Assembly: GCA_022842185.1 (NCBI GenBank)
Contig: JALHQB010000042.1
Location: forward strand, 1 to 44,901
Direction of reading: 5' to 3'
Length of the DNA: 44,901 nt
From: Acetobacteraceae bacterium
Lineage (GTDB): Bacteria; Pseudomonadota; Alphaproteobacteria; Acetobacterales; Acetobacteraceae
Each line of letters opens with the position of its first letter. The first letter of the stretch is position 1. The translations under genes were made by a program, and so were the position numbers. The notes beneath the pieces are model-generated. The model saw only the letters and a list, made by a program, of their open reading frames with translations, had not been told where the DNA came from and searched no databases. Below are positions 1 to 7,997 of the stretch, one piece after another.

Positions 1-632
1 CGCCCGCCCTGGCGCCGCGCCGGGCGCGCCGGGTTGCCGCGGTGGTGCTGGCGGCAGGGCGGTCGCGGCGGATGGCGCCGCTGAACAAGCTGCTGGTGGC
101 CGATACGCAGGGCGTGGCGATGGTCGCGCGGGTGGTGGACAACGTGCTCGCCAGCCATGCCCGCCCGGTCGTTGTCGTGACCGGCCATGAACGCGACCGG
201 GTCGAGGAAGCACTCGCCAATCGCCCGGTTCTGCTGGCGATCGCCGAGGATTACGCCGAGGGGCTGTCCGCCTCGCTCAAGTCGGGCCTCGCGGCGCTGC
301 CACCCGATGTCGAGGGCTTCCTGGTCTGCCTGGGCGACATGCCACTCGTCGCCGGGCCGATGCTCGATCGGCTGATCGCCGCCTTCGACCCGGAGGAAGG
401 CCGCGCCATCATCATGCCGACCTTCCGCGGCAAGCAGGGCAACCCGATGCTCTGGAGCCGCGAGTTCCTCGCCGAGATGCTGACCATCACCGGCGATGTC
501 GGCGCCCGCCATTTGGTGGGCAAGCATGCCGACCGGATGGTTGAAGTCGAGATGGCGGACGACGCCGTGCTGCGCGATTTCGACACCACCGACGCCCTGA
601 AGGGGCTGCCGGGGATGGTCAAGGCGGGGTGA
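1..632 (+). CDS. MobA-like nucleotidyltransferase domain, 5'-truncated by window edge
   Basis: This belongs to the MobA/MocA-like NTP-transferase family, which transfers CMP or GMP to molybdopterin during cofactor maturation in the cytoplasm. The nucleotide-binding signature is the V-V-L-A-A-G-R-S-R-R-M stretch with N-K-L-L shortly after (about 36-100), and L-G-D-M-P near the middle supplies the metal-binding Asp. A GTG at 42 could start a 196-residue protein. However, the frame is open to the left edge and that GTG lies inside the conserved first beta strand, so I infer the real start is upstream. It may be the C-terminal half of the alphaproteobacterial fusion of a MoeA-like molybdopterin-binding domain with a MobA domain. 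Its stop overlaps the next GTG by four bases. The domain call is firm; the exact cofactor partner is not. Confidence 0.8.
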   Translation, partial: PALAPRRARRVAAVVLAAGRSRRMAPLNKLLVADTQGVAMVARVVDNVLASHARPVVVVTGHERDRVEEALANRPVLLAIAEDYAEGLSASLKSGLAALPPDVEGFLVCLGDMPLVAGPMLDRLIAAFDPEEGRAIIMPTFRGKQGNPMLWSREFLAEMLTITGDVGARHLVGKHADRMVEVEMADDAVLRDFDTTDALKGLPGMVKAG

Positions 633-910
633 CGCGGCCCCGCGCGCCCTTGCGGCGCGTCCTTCGTCTCGCGGCAATTGGCGCTGGCTTGGTGCTGGGC
701 GCGGCGGCAGGTGCGATTGCCGTGGTCGCCGGGGTCGATCTGATGACCGATGGACCCGCCTGCGCGCCGGACGAGGCCGTCGGCTGCGGCGCTTCGGTGA
801 TGTTCGCCGCCGCCGCCTTCGGCATCCCACTCGGTGCCGTCAGCGTTGGATTGTTGGCGCACCGGCTGACGGGCGTGGGGGCACCCGGCACCCCGTCGCG
901 GCGATGCTGA
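629..910 (+). CDS. small two-TM membrane protein, unknown function
   Basis: This 93-residue protein starts with a GTG that overlaps the stop of the MobA-like gene by four bases (GTGA), so the two are probably translationally coupled. An Arg-rich N-terminus (residues 1-13) is followed by a hydrophobic segment at about 14-37. A short loop follows with two cysteines (in APACAPDEAVGCG), then a second hydrophobic segment at about 50-77. I recognise no family. The positive-inside pattern suggests both termini are cytoplasmic with the cysteine loop outside. The coupling is the main reason to believe it is expressed. Confidence 0.55.
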   Translation: MTRPRAPLRRVLRLAAIGAGLVLGAAAGAIAVVAGVDLMTDGPACAPDEAVGCGASVMFAAAAFGIPLGAVSVGLLAHRLTGVGAPGTPSRRC

Positions 911-955
911 CGCCCCCGCCCCCACGGGAACGCCGCCGAGGAGCGGAGGCGAGGA

Positions 956-2218
956 TCACCCCACCGCCGCCTGCACCCAGCGGGCCCAGCCGAGTAGCGC
1001 CGCATCTTCCCCGATGCGCCCGGCGAGTTGCACGCCAAGCGGCAGCCCCTTCGGCCCGGCCCCGGCCGGCACCGTCACGCACGGGCCATGCAGCAGGGTC
1101 CACAGGCTGTTGAAGACCGGATCGCCGGTCCAGCCCAGGCCCTCCGGTGCCTCGCCCGGCGCGGATGGGCACAGCACGGCGTCAAAGCCCTCGATGGCTG
1201 CTGGGAAGGCGGCGCGGGCGGCGGCGAAGGCGGCGCGGCCCTTGACCAGTTCGGCCCGATTCTGGCCCGCGCCCCATTCCATGCGTTCGCGCAGAACATC
1301 GGACAGCAGCGCGCTTGCATGGGCCATTTCCCAGCCCAGCGCCTCGGCCGATTCCATGTTCATGACGTACGGGTGCGCGTCGTAGGCTTCCCGGAAGGCG
1401 GACGGCAGTGTCACCGCAGTCACCGTTGCGCCGGCACGCCGGCAGGCCTCCGCCGCGCGCTCCATCAGCGCGATCGTCTCCGGCGCTGCCTGGTCGGCGG
1501 TGGGTCCCATGACCAGCGCAAGGCGCGGCGCGCGCGGCGCCTTCGCGTCCGGCGCGCCGAAATCGAGGCCGGACATCGCCCCCATCGCCAGCGCGCAATC
1601 GGCGACCGACCGGGCCATGACGCCGATGGTGTCCAGGCTCTCGCTCATCACCTTCATGCCCGCGCGGTGCATCGTGCCGTAGGACGGCTTGAAGCCGACC
1701 ACCCCGCAATAGGCCGCCGGGCGGATGATGCTGCCGGCGGTCTGGGTGCCGAAGGCGATCGGGAAGAACCCCGCCCCCACCCCGGCCGCTGAACCGGAGG
1801 ACGAACCGCCCGGCGTATGCCCGGGATTCACAGGGTTCGCGGTGGCGCCAGGGTGGCGCGTGGCGAATTCGGTCGTGACGGTCTTGCCCATCACCACGGC
1901 ACCCGCCTTGCGCGCCGCGGCGACGCAGCCGGCATCGGACCGCGGCCGGTGCCCCGCCCAGATCGGCGAGCCGTATTGCGATGGCATATCAGCGGTGTCG
2001 ATCACGTCCTTCACTCCGATCGGCAAGCCGGCGAGAGGCCCCTCACCCGCTGTCGAACGCCGAACTGGATCGGCGTCGAACCAAGCGAAGGCGCGGATCG
2101 TGCCCTCCCGCGCCGCGATGCGGTCGAGGCAGGCGTCGCGGTAGTCGGTGGCGGTGAGACGCCCGGCGCGGATCGCGGCGAGGGCGTCTGTGGCGGTCAT
2201 GTCGGCGGTGTCGGTCAT
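956..2218 (-). CDS. amidase signature family hydrolase
   Basis: This 420-residue enzyme belongs to the amidase signature family (GatA/AtzF/6-aminohexanoate hydrolase relatives), which hydrolyses amide bonds with a Ser-cisSer-Lys triad. Visible elements are G-V-K-D-V (Lys70), the Gly/Ser-rich loop GGSSSGSA around residues 137-144 with the cis-Ser, and T-A-G-S-I-I-R-P with the nucleophile Ser163. The family usually has D-T-G-G-S at the last site; here it is Q-T-A-G-S, a mild deviation. I chose the ATG at 2218 because the open frame upstream runs through a palindromic repeat whose translation is not protein-like. The gene converges on the small membrane protein gene at its 3' end. The substrate cannot be deduced. 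Confidence 0.9.
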   Translation of the reverse strand: MTDTADMTATDALAAIRAGRLTATDYRDACLDRIAAREGTIRAFAWFDADPVRRSTAGEGPLAGLPIGVKDVIDTADMPSQYGSPIWAGHRPRSDAGCVAAARKAGAVVMGKTVTTEFATRHPGATANPVNPGHTPGGSSSGSAAGVGAGFFPIAFGTQTAGSIIRPAAYCGVVGFKPSYGTMHRAGMKVMSESLDTIGVMARSVADCALAMGAMSGLDFGAPDAKAPRAPRLALVMGPTADQAAPETIALMERAAEACRRAGATVTAVTLPSAFREAYDAHPYVMNMESAEALGWEMAHASALLSDVLRERMEWGAGQNRAELVKGRAAFAAARAAFPAAIEGFDAVLCPSAPGEAPEGLGWTGDPVFNSLWTLLHGPCVTVPAGAGPKGLPLGVQLAGRIGEDAALLGWARWVQAAVG

Positions 2219-2290
2219 GAGCGCATGACGGCGCGCCGGACGCCGCAGGTCAAGGCGTGGGGTGCGATCGGGCACCGCGTGAAGTCCTGT

Positions 2291-2354
2291 CTCAGAGAGG
2301 GGCGTCGCCCCTCTCCGAACCTCACCCCACCAAAGGCTTAAGGCCTTTGGAAAC
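2291..2354 (-). repeat. double-hairpin repeat, type B, copy 1 (inverted)
   Basis: Hairpin one has a 9-bp stem, GAGAGGGGC (2295-2303) with GCCCCTCTC (2307-2315), and a GTC loop. The linker ACCTCACCCCA follows. Hairpin two is CCAAAGGC (2330-2337) with GCCTTTGG (2343-2350). Copies of the same design lie at 2504-2566, 8719-8832 and 12449-12510. This copy is in inverted orientation to the one at 2504, and the two enclose about 150 bases. Confidence 0.85.
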
Positions 2355-2503
2355 CTCGGTTTTGGTGCGCAGCGACGACGTTCGGTCGGGTGGCCATCGT
2401 GCTTCTTGGCACCGGATGCAGCGGTCGCCTTCCTTTGGCCCAGGGGGGCATTGGCGCCTGCGAGGCGCCGCCGCAAACGCCTCCCCCGCTCAGCGCCAAG
2501 TAT

Positions 2504-2566
2504 CGGTTTCCAAAGGCCTCAAGCCTTTGGTGGGGGAGGTCTGGAGGGGGCAAAGCCCTCTCCATG
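2504..2566 (+). repeat. double-hairpin repeat, type B, copy 2
   Basis: CCAAAGGC (2510-2517) pairs with GCCTTTGG (2523-2530). A G-rich linker (TGGGGGAGGTCT) follows, then GGAGGGGGC (2543-2551) with GCCCTCTCC (2555-2563), one pair of which is a G-T wobble. The sequence just before it, CGGTTTCC, mirrors the end of copy 1 (GGAAACCTCGG). The two copies therefore form the ends of one larger inverted-repeat element. Confidence 0.85.
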
Positions 2567-2625
2567 CGGCCCATCCATCCGCGTCCCCGCTGGCAACATG
2601 CCGCCACCCGCCCCATCTTGCGCCG

Positions 2626-3120
2626 ATGCCTGAATCCATCCGGGTCGCGCGCAGCCCTGACGGCGTGCTCGCCTATGCCGTTCCGCTGCCGCCGGAGACC
2701 CTGCCCCCCGTCGCCCCGCGCGACCTTGAGGCCGCGTGGGATCGTGCGCGCGATGCCGCCGCGGCCGAACGCTGGGGCCCGCCGCGCCGCCTGCTGTTCC
2801 GGCGGGAGGATGGCTCCCCGCAGGAGATGCTGCTGGCTGACGCCGATGCCGCCTGTTGGGCAGAGGCGGTCGATGCGGCTCACAGCCTCGGCACGCTGGG
2901 CGGGCTATCGCTGTGCCTGCGGTTGTTGGCCCTGGTCGAGGTGATGTCGCGGGCGCGTTGGCTGATGGGCCTGTATGCGATGACCCCGCAGGGGATCGAG
3001 TTGCATCCGGAACTGCTGCGCGCGGCGGCGGCGATGCCCCTGGACGCGGCGGCGCGGTTCGACGAAACGGGGTTGCGGCGTCTATTGTCGCGTCCGATTC
3101 CTTCCGGAGCGTCCGCATGA
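2626..3120 (+). CDS. hypothetical protein, 164 aa
   Basis: This is a soluble, Ala/Arg-rich protein of 164 residues that I do not recognise. No signal peptide or membrane segment is apparent. A moderately hydrophobic helix-rich stretch around residues 88-125 (LGTLGGLSLCLRLLALVEV onward) suggests an all-alpha fold. I chose the ATG at 2626 because the upstream open frame crosses the palindromic repeat. The stop overlaps the ATG of the following lipoprotein gene (ATGA), so the two look like a coupled pair. Confidence 0.6.
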   Translation: MPESIRVARSPDGVLAYAVPLPPETLPPVAPRDLEAAWDRARDAAAAERWGPPRRLLFRREDGSPQEMLLADADAACWAEAVDAAHSLGTLGGLSLCLRLLALVEVMSRARWLMGLYAMTPQGIELHPELLRAAAAMPLDAAARFDETGLRRLLSRPIPSGASA

Positions 3121-3491
3121 TCTGCCATGCCCCCAGGCTGACCCTTTTCGCCGTGATGTTGCTCGGGGCCTGCGCCAATGCCGATGCGCCGACCTCGTTG
3201 CGTGCCGCGACTGCCGGCGCCGGGCAGGACAGCAACCTGCGCCAGCGATGCGAGGCCGAGGCCGAGCGCACCGTGCTGTTCCGTGACCGCGGCCAGGCAG
3301 CGCGCAACGACGATGCGATGTTCATGACGGATGCGACCAACAACATCCCCACGCTGCGCGTGCAGTCCGATGCCTATGCGCAGCGGTCGCGGCGCGAGGA
3401 ACTGACGCGCGAATGCATCCGCGCCGCCCAGGCTGGCCCGCAACCGGTGGACCCCACGCCCAGCAGCACCACGCGCGGCCGCAGGAACTGA
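3117..3491 (+). CDS. small putative lipoprotein
   Basis: This 124-residue protein has a short N-terminal hydrophobic segment ending in a lipobox-like L-L-G-A-C, with Cys19 as the predicted lipidated residue. It is therefore probably anchored in the inner or outer membrane facing the periplasm. The mature part is hydrophilic, with two further cysteines (in QRCEAE and RECIRA) that could form a disulfide, and a Pro/Ser/Thr-rich tail. The ATG overlaps the previous stop by four bases. No family is recognised. The signal peptide n-region is weakly charged, so the lipoprotein call is good but not certain. Confidence 0.6.
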   Translation: MICHAPRLTLFAVMLLGACANADAPTSLRAATAGAGQDSNLRQRCEAEAERTVLFRDRGQAARNDDAMFMTDATNNIPTLRVQSDAYAQRSRREELTRECIRAAQAGPQPVDPTPSSTTRGRRN

Positions 3492-3510
3492 CGGCGCGGC
3501 GAGCCGCGCC

Positions 3511-4764
3511 ATGGCTTCCCTGTCCACGCTCACGCGGGCGCTGTCGCATCGCAACGCGAAGATCTTCTTCGGCGCGTCGCTGACCGCCTGGACCGGCCTG
3601 TGGGTCCATCGCATCGCGGTGTCCTGGCTGGCCTGGGAACTGACCGGCAGCGCGCTGTGGGTCGGCGTGGTGGCGTTTTGCGACCTGGCGCCTGCCGTGG
3701 TGGTCAGCCCGCTGGCCGGGGCGGTGGCGGACCGGGCGGACCGGCTGCGCATGACCATGTGGAGCCAGGCCGCGATCGGGGCCAATGCGGCGGTGATCGC
3801 GCTGCTGGTGGCGACCGACGTGATGACCATCGGCATCCTGCTGGTGCTTGAGGTGGTGGGCGGCGTCTTCGCGTCCTTCGCGCAGCCGGCGCGGCAGTCG
3901 ATGATGCCGGGGCTGGTGCCGGCGTCGGATTTGCCGGCGGCGGTCGCGCTCAATTCGCTGACTTTCAACGTGGCGCGCTTCATCGGGCCGGCGATCGCCG
4001 CGCCCATCATCGCGGTGTTTGGTGTCTGGCCGGCGATCGCGCTCAATGCGATCGCCTATCTGTTTGCCACCTTGACGACCCCTATGCTGCGTGTGGAGGC
4101 GGCCGCGCGGCGCGGCCATGCCGCCACGGCCTCCCTGTTCGGGGAGATGGTGGACGGCGTGCGCTATGTCGCGCGTCATCCGGGGTTGGGGCCGATCATG
4201 GGCTTCGCGGCAGTGGCGGCGCTGCTGTTGCGCGGCGTGCAGGAAATCCTGCCGCCCTATGTCGAGCGCGAATTCGGGCGCGGGGCGGAATCCCTGGCGT
4301 TGCTGACGGCGGCCTTCGGGGTCGGGGCGTTGATCTCCGGGCTTTCGGTTGCCGCGCGGGGCAAGCTGGAAGGCACGACGCGGCTGGCGATCCTGGGCGT
4401 CGGCGCGCTGGCGATATCGACCGCGGGCTTCGTGGCAACCGGCTGGTTCCCATTTGGCGTGCTGTGCGCGGCGTTGATGGGCGCGGCGGGATCGGTCCAT
4501 GGCATCAGTGTGCAGACCCTGGCGCAGAATGCGTCGGACCCCGCGATGCGCGGGCGGGTGCTGTCCCTATGGGGGCTGATCACCCGGGCCTGCCCGGCGC
4601 TGGGCGCGCTGCTACTGGGCGCGAGCGGCGAGCTGTTCGGGCTGCGCTGGCCGACCCTTCTGGCGGTGTTGCTGTCGCTGCTGGTGGTGGCCTGGGGCTG
4701 GGCGCGGCTGGACCGCATCGCCGCGGTGCTCGAAGGTCCAAAGCCTGACCATGCAAATCGTTGA
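3511..4764 (+). CDS. MFS transporter, EntS/MFS_3-like
   Basis: This 417-residue integral membrane protein has about twelve hydrophobic helices and the major facilitator fold. The loop between helices 2 and 3 carries the MFS motif A remnant G-A-V-A-D-R-A-D-R. The N-terminus (S-H-R-N-A-K-I-F-F) is typical of the MFS_3 group that exports siderophores and drugs, and the length matches that group. A C-terminal positively charged tail follows helix 12. It starts 19 bases after the lipoprotein gene on the same strand and is followed by an oxidoreductase gene. The substrate is unknown and export is inferred from family resemblance only. Confidence 0.85.
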   Translation: MASLSTLTRALSHRNAKIFFGASLTAWTGLWVHRIAVSWLAWELTGSALWVGVVAFCDLAPAVVVSPLAGAVADRADRLRMTMWSQAAIGANAAVIALLVATDVMTIGILLVLEVVGGVFASFAQPARQSMMPGLVPASDLPAAVALNSLTFNVARFIGPAIAAPIIAVFGVWPAIALNAIAYLFATLTTPMLRVEAAARRGHAATASLFGEMVDGVRYVARHPGLGPIMGFAAVAALLLRGVQEILPPYVEREFGRGAESLALLTAAFGVGALISGLSVAARGKLEGTTRLAILGVGALAISTAGFVATGWFPFGVLCAALMGAAGSVHGISVQTLAQNASDPAMRGRVLSLWGLITRACPALGALLLGASGELFGLRWPTLLAVLLSLLVVAWGWARLDRIAAVLEGPKPDHANR

Positions 4765-4805
4765 CATGGCGGATCACCTCATTCGTTGTTGTTGAAGGAA
4801 TGACC

Positions 4806-5783
4806 ATGCTCGACACCGCGATCATTGGCATGGGCCGCTGGGGCCAGACGCTGGTGGACAGCGTGCAGGGGAAGAATGACGCGGGGCTGCGGTTCGTCGC
4901 CGGCTGCACCGGCCGGCCCGAACGCGCCGCCGAATGGGCCGCGCGGCAGGGCATCCGCATCCTGCCCGACTTCGATGCGGTGCTGGCGGACCCGGCGGTG
5001 AAGGCCGTGGCGATCGCCTCGCCGCACCAGATGCATGCTGAACAGGTCATCGCCGCGGCGCGTGCGGGCAAGCATGTGTTCGTAGAAAAGCCCTTCACCA
5101 TGACCAAGGCCAGCGCCGAAGCCGCCGTGGCGGCGTGCCGCGCCGCCGGCGTGGTGATGGCACTGGGCCATAACCGCCGCTTCCTGCCCGCCATCGCCGA
5201 GATGAAGGCGATGCTCACCGATGGCCGGCGGGGCACGCTGCTGCATGTCGAAGGGCAGTTCAGCGGGCCGGGCGCGGCCGCCTACAAGCCGGGGATGTGG
5301 CGCGCCAGCCGGGCGGAAAGCCCGCTCGGCGGCATGGGCGGCATGGGTATCCACATGGTGGATATGTTCATCCACCTAGCGGGGCGGATTTCCGAGGTGA
5401 CGGTGCAATCCCATGCGCGCGTGATCGACAACGGGCTCGATGACACGACGGCTGGGCTGTTCAGGTTCGAAAGCGGCGCCACCGCCAATTTCGCCACCCT
5501 GGCGCTGGCGCCGCGGTTGTGGCGCGTCGGGCTGTTCGGCACCGATGCCTGGGCCGTGCTGCATGGCCACGAATCCCTGACCATCTGCCAGCGCGACGGG
5601 GCGCCGGAGACCCGCAGCTTCCCCACCACGGATATCGAGAATGCCGAGCTGACCGCCTTCGCCACCGCGGTGGCCGGAGGCGCGCCTTTCCCATTGCCGG
5701 TCGAGGACGCGGTCCATGGCGTGGCGGTGTATGAGGCGATGATCGGCGCGGCGGCGTCAGGCAGCACCTACCGCGTCGCATGA
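4806..5783 (+). CDS. Gfo/Idh/MocA family oxidoreductase
   Basis: This 325-residue NAD(P)-dependent dehydrogenase is of the glucose-fructose oxidoreductase/inositol dehydrogenase family. The Rossmann motif G-M-G-R-W-G is at residues 8-13. The family E-K-P-F motif at 94-97 carries the catalytic-region Lys, and a His-containing segment (G-G-M-G-I-H-M-V-D) lies around 185 in the C-terminal alpha/beta domain. Two ATGs are possible. The one at 4806 has GAAGGA six bases upstream, whereas that motif abuts the ATG at 4800, so I chose 4806. The upstream MFS gene ends 41 bases before it. The substrate is probably a sugar or polyol, but that is family knowledge rather than something visible here. Confidence 0.9.
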   Translation: MLDTAIIGMGRWGQTLVDSVQGKNDAGLRFVAGCTGRPERAAEWAARQGIRILPDFDAVLADPAVKAVAIASPHQMHAEQVIAAARAGKHVFVEKPFTMTKASAEAAVAACRAAGVVMALGHNRRFLPAIAEMKAMLTDGRRGTLLHVEGQFSGPGAAAYKPGMWRASRAESPLGGMGGMGIHMVDMFIHLAGRISEVTVQSHARVIDNGLDDTTAGLFRFESGATANFATLALAPRLWRVGLFGTDAWAVLHGHESLTICQRDGAPETRSFPTTDIENAELTAFATAVAGGAPFPLPVEDAVHGVAVYEAMIGAAASGSTYRVA

Positions 5784-5859
5784 GGCGAACACGTCAATCA
5801 AATCTTTCCTGTGCCCCGCGTAGGGCGATAGGCTTCGCGCAAAATTCGGGGGATTGACC

Positions 5860-6090
5860 ATGGTCTCGCGCCGCCTGCTGCCGCTGGCCGTACTTCCGGT
5901 GCTTGTGCTGCCGCGCACTGCAGGCCAGGCGACGACCGTGGCCAGGCCGATGCCGACGGGCCGGCATTGCGGCGACCCGGGCGGCAGCTTCATTGCCTGT
6001 GAGGCGCTGCGCGACATGCTTCCCCTGGCGAGCGCCGGGGCAAGGTGCCCGGTCTGCGGTGGCCGGCACCGCCTGATGGCGACGCCCTGA
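5860..6090 (+). CDS. small exported four-cysteine protein 1
   Basis: This 76-residue protein has a basic start (VSRR) and a hydrophobic segment (about 6-18) ending near A-G-Q-A, which is a plausible signal peptide. The mature part has four cysteines at 37, 47, 63 and 66, the last two as C-P-V-C-G-G. No family is recognised. The layout (Cys, about nine residues, Cys, then a CPxC) is repeated in the next small gene, 44 bases downstream. A Zn- or metal-binding knuckle or a disulfide-bonded peptide would fit. Short length and high GC make a chance frame possible. Confidence 0.45.
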   Translation: MVSRRLLPLAVLPVLVLPRTAGQATTVARPMPTGRHCGDPGGSFIACEALRDMLPLASAGARCPVCGGRHRLMATP

Positions 6091-6134
6091 AGCGCTTCGT
6101 TTCGTGCGCGGGCACGGTGGATGAGGATGGCGTC

Positions 6135-6338
6135 ATGACCACCACCCGTCGCGGCCTTGCCGCCACCGCCCTCCCCCTTCTGCTTGTCGCCGGGTCCGCA
6201 CGCATGGCGCTGGCCAAGTCGGCCGGCCCGCTGGAAGCCGACGCCTGCATGCCGCAGGACGGCCCCAAGGGTTGTGCGACTGGGAAGGGCGCATTCGGCG
6301 GTTGCCCGCATTGCGCGGCGGCCTTCAAGGGGCGGTGA
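6135..6338 (+). CDS. small exported four-cysteine protein 2
   Basis: This 67-residue protein has a twin-arginine-like start (T-T-T-R-R-G-L-A-A) followed by a hydrophobic stretch and an A-L-A cleavage site near residue 27. The mature peptide is about 40 residues, with Cys at 38, 47, 57 and 60; the last pair is C-P-H-C. Cysteine order and spacing resemble the preceding gene, suggesting a pair with related roles, possibly metal binding. GGATGAGG lies upstream of the chosen ATG. An in-frame GTG at 6117 is possible but would put charged residues ahead of the signal. The function is unknown. Confidence 0.5.
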   Translation: MTTTRRGLAATALPLLLVAGSARMALAKSAGPLEADACMPQDGPKGCATGKGAFGGCPHCAAAFKGR

Positions 6339-6419
6339 TTCGCGCGACGTGAATTGGCCGCGCCTTCACATCAATAAAGGTCGCCCTCCCGGCTCCGCGC
6401 AATCTGGCGTGTGCCGACG

Positions 6420-6448
6420 CCCCGCGGCGAGCGTTGGCCGCCGCGGGG
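6420..6448. other. 10-bp inverted repeat upstream of ridA
   Basis: CCCCGCGGCG (6420-6429) pairs with CGCCGCGGGG (6439-6448) around a 9-base loop. No T-run follows, so it is not a classical terminator. It may end transcription of the small exported genes or lie in the ridA leader. Confidence 0.4.
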
Positions 6449-6533
6449 TCATTCCCGGCTTGCGAATCCTGTTCTAGAAACAAGGCGTCAAACGCGCCCA
6501 CGGCTCGGGCGCGCCACCTCAAGGAGCGGCCGC

Positions 6534-6884
6534 ATGAGCAAGATCACCCGCCAGGGCACCAACAAGATTCTCTCGACCTCGGTCGAGTACCACAACTTCG
6601 TCTATCTGGCGGGGATCACCGCCGACGACCTGTCGAAGGACATCAAGGGCCAGACGGCGGAGGTCCTCGCCAAGATCGATGCAGCGCTCGAAGCCAATGG
6701 CACCGACAAGACCCGCCTGCTGACCGCCACCATCTGGGTCAAGCACATCGCCGATCGCGGCGCGATGAACGAGCTGTGGACTCCGTGGTTGGCCGAAGGC
6801 CAGGCCCCCGCTCGCGCATGTGTTGAAGCCAACATGGCTGACCCTCGCCATCTGGTTGAAATCATGGTCACCGCCTGCCGCTGA
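6534..6884 (+). CDS. RidA family (YjgF/YER057c/UK114) enamine/imine deaminase-like protein
   Basis: This 116-residue protein matches the usual RidA length. RidA proteins are cytosolic trimers that hydrolyse reactive 2-aminoacrylate and other enamine/imine intermediates. The family hallmarks are the segment A-R-A-C-V-E-A-N near residues 93-100, with Arg94 as the likely carboxylate-binding Arg, and a conserved Glu near the C-terminus (V-E-I). The start ATG at 6534 follows AAGGAG with good spacing; the longer upstream frame has no support. The gene stands alone and is closed by a strong hairpin terminator. Whether it is an archetypal deaminase or one of the diverged Rid subfamilies cannot be settled by eye. 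Confidence 0.9.
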   Translation: MSKITRQGTNKILSTSVEYHNFVYLAGITADDLSKDIKGQTAEVLAKIDAALEANGTDKTRLLTATIWVKHIADRGAMNELWTPWLAEGQAPARACVEANMADPRHLVEIMVTACR

Positions 6885-6937
6885 CCTTTTTGCCCGGCGC
6901 CGTGCCGGACAGGAAATGTTTCAGCGACTCTGCGATT

Positions 6938-6972
6938 GGCGCCCGGCATACTGTGCCGGGCGCCGTTGTTTT
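6938..6972 (+). terminator. intrinsic terminator of ridA
   Basis: An 11-bp perfect GC-rich stem, GGCGCCCGGCA (6938-6948) with TGCCGGGCGCC (6954-6964), has a TACTG loop and is followed by GTTGTTTT. It sits 54 bases after the RidA stop. Confidence 0.85.
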
Positions 6973-7073
6973 CGGGCCACCACACTGTGGCTTGGTCCAA
7001 TTCCCGCCGTATTCGTAAGATTGTTGTCCGCTTATGCCCGCGGGCAAGGCGTACACATGCGCTAATCACGCTG

Positions 7074-7089
7074 TGTGACGCCGATCACG
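7074..7089. promoter_or_regulatory. candidate CRP/FNR-family operator
   Basis: TGTGA, six bases, then TCACG (7074-7089) is one base from the symmetrical CRP-type consensus TGTGA-N6-TCACA. It lies about 95 bases upstream of the CHAP-protein start in an otherwise gene-free stretch, where an activator or repressor site could act. No promoter boxes were convincingly identified next to it. Confidence 0.3.
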
Positions 7090-7183
7090 CGATGGTCGGG
7101 TTGCGGCGGCCGAATCCCATTGTTACCCAAGATTTCAACGCGACCCCCCGGGGTTGCGCGCCAAAACAGGGGGCGTGGGGCTT

Positions 7184-7978
7184 ATGAAATTTACGGGGGC
7201 TGCGGTCGCATTGGCGATCCTGTTGGGTGGTTTCGCGTCCACGGTGAAAATCGCCGAAGCACGCGCGCCAGACAATCGCGCCGCGAAGCCCTCGACCCGT
7301 GCCGCCGCAGCGCCTTCAGCCCGTCCTGCCGCAGCCCGACAGCCCGCCGCCAACGCCACCCAGCGCCGCACTGCTCAACGGCAGAACGCGGCGACCGGCC
7401 GCCGGGTTGCCGTGGCGTCGCGAAATGCTGGCGCCCGCCGGGGGGGCGGTCGCTCAGCCGGTGGCTATGGCGGCGGCATCTCCTGCGTGCCCTACGCCCG
7501 GCAGGCAACCGGCATGGCGGTCAGCGGCAATGGCGGCCAGTGGTGGTACAATGCCGCCGGCCTGTATGCCCGCAGCAGCCGGCCCGAAGCCGGCTCCATC
7601 ATGGCCTTCCCCGGCTCTGGCGGCATGCGGGCGGGCCATGTCGCGGTGGTTGAGCGCGTTGTCTCGTCCCGCGAAGTGTTGATCCATCACGCCAATTGGG
7701 GCGGGCCCGGGATCCGTCGCGGTTCCATCATGCGCGGTGTGTCCGTCGTCGATGCCTCCCCGAACAATGACTGGTCACAGGTTCGCGTGCAGGTCGGCCA
7801 CAGCAATGAGAATTACGGCCGCACCTACCCCCTGCAGGGCTTCATCCATAATCGGCCGGACACCACCGGCGGCGCGATGTTCGCCGGCACCAGCGTGGGT
7901 GGCCGCTCAGCGCGCGCAGCGTCCTACTCGATCGAGGAAGTGGCGCAGGCGCCGGCAGGTCGCAGCGCACGCCGCTGA
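7184..7978 (+). CDS. secreted CHAP-domain protein (putative peptidoglycan amidase/endopeptidase)
   Basis: This 264-residue protein has an N-terminal signal segment (about 1-27, ending E-A-R-A). A long Ala/Arg/Pro-rich basic linker (28-95) follows, then a CHAP domain (about 96-220). The catalytic Cys is in S-C-V-P-Y-A-R (Cys101) and the His in G-H-V-A-V-V-E (His152). CHAP domains are NlpC/P60-like cysteine peptidases that cut peptidoglycan crosslinks, so a periplasmic role in wall remodelling is likely. The ATG at 7184 was chosen because it starts the signal peptide; an upstream frame extension to 7154 has no signal character. The basic low-complexity linker may bind wall or DNA. A strong terminator follows. 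Confidence 0.85.
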   Translation: MKFTGAAVALAILLGGFASTVKIAEARAPDNRAAKPSTRAAAAPSARPAAARQPAANATQRRTAQRQNAATGRRVAVASRNAGARRGGGRSAGGYGGGISCVPYARQATGMAVSGNGGQWWYNAAGLYARSSRPEAGSIMAFPGSGGMRAGHVAVVERVVSSREVLIHHANWGGPGIRRGSIMRGVSVVDASPNNDWSQVRVQVGHSNENYGRTYPLQGFIHNRPDTTGGAMFAGTSVGGRSARAASYSIEEVAQAPAGRSARR

Positions 7979-7997
7979 AAACGGGCAAAAGGTTAGG

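Larger units (their letters stand above)
2219..2625. other. 407-base intergenic region filled by a paired palindromic element
   Basis: This is a divergent intergenic region between the amidase and a hypothetical gene. I see no gene in it. Two inverted copies of a double-hairpin element (about 2291-2354 and 2504-2566) occupy most of it, with about 150 bases between them. The remaining edges must hold both promoters, but I could not identify convincing -35/-10 boxes. Confidence 0.6.

Noticed and set aside
956..2476. Amidase start at 2476
   Set aside because: The extra 86 codons run through the palindromic repeat and lack family similarity; ATG 2218 fits the usual start.
5784..7183. Riboswitch or T-box leader
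   Set aside because: Only simple hairpins are seen; no conserved riboswitch core sequence was recognised.
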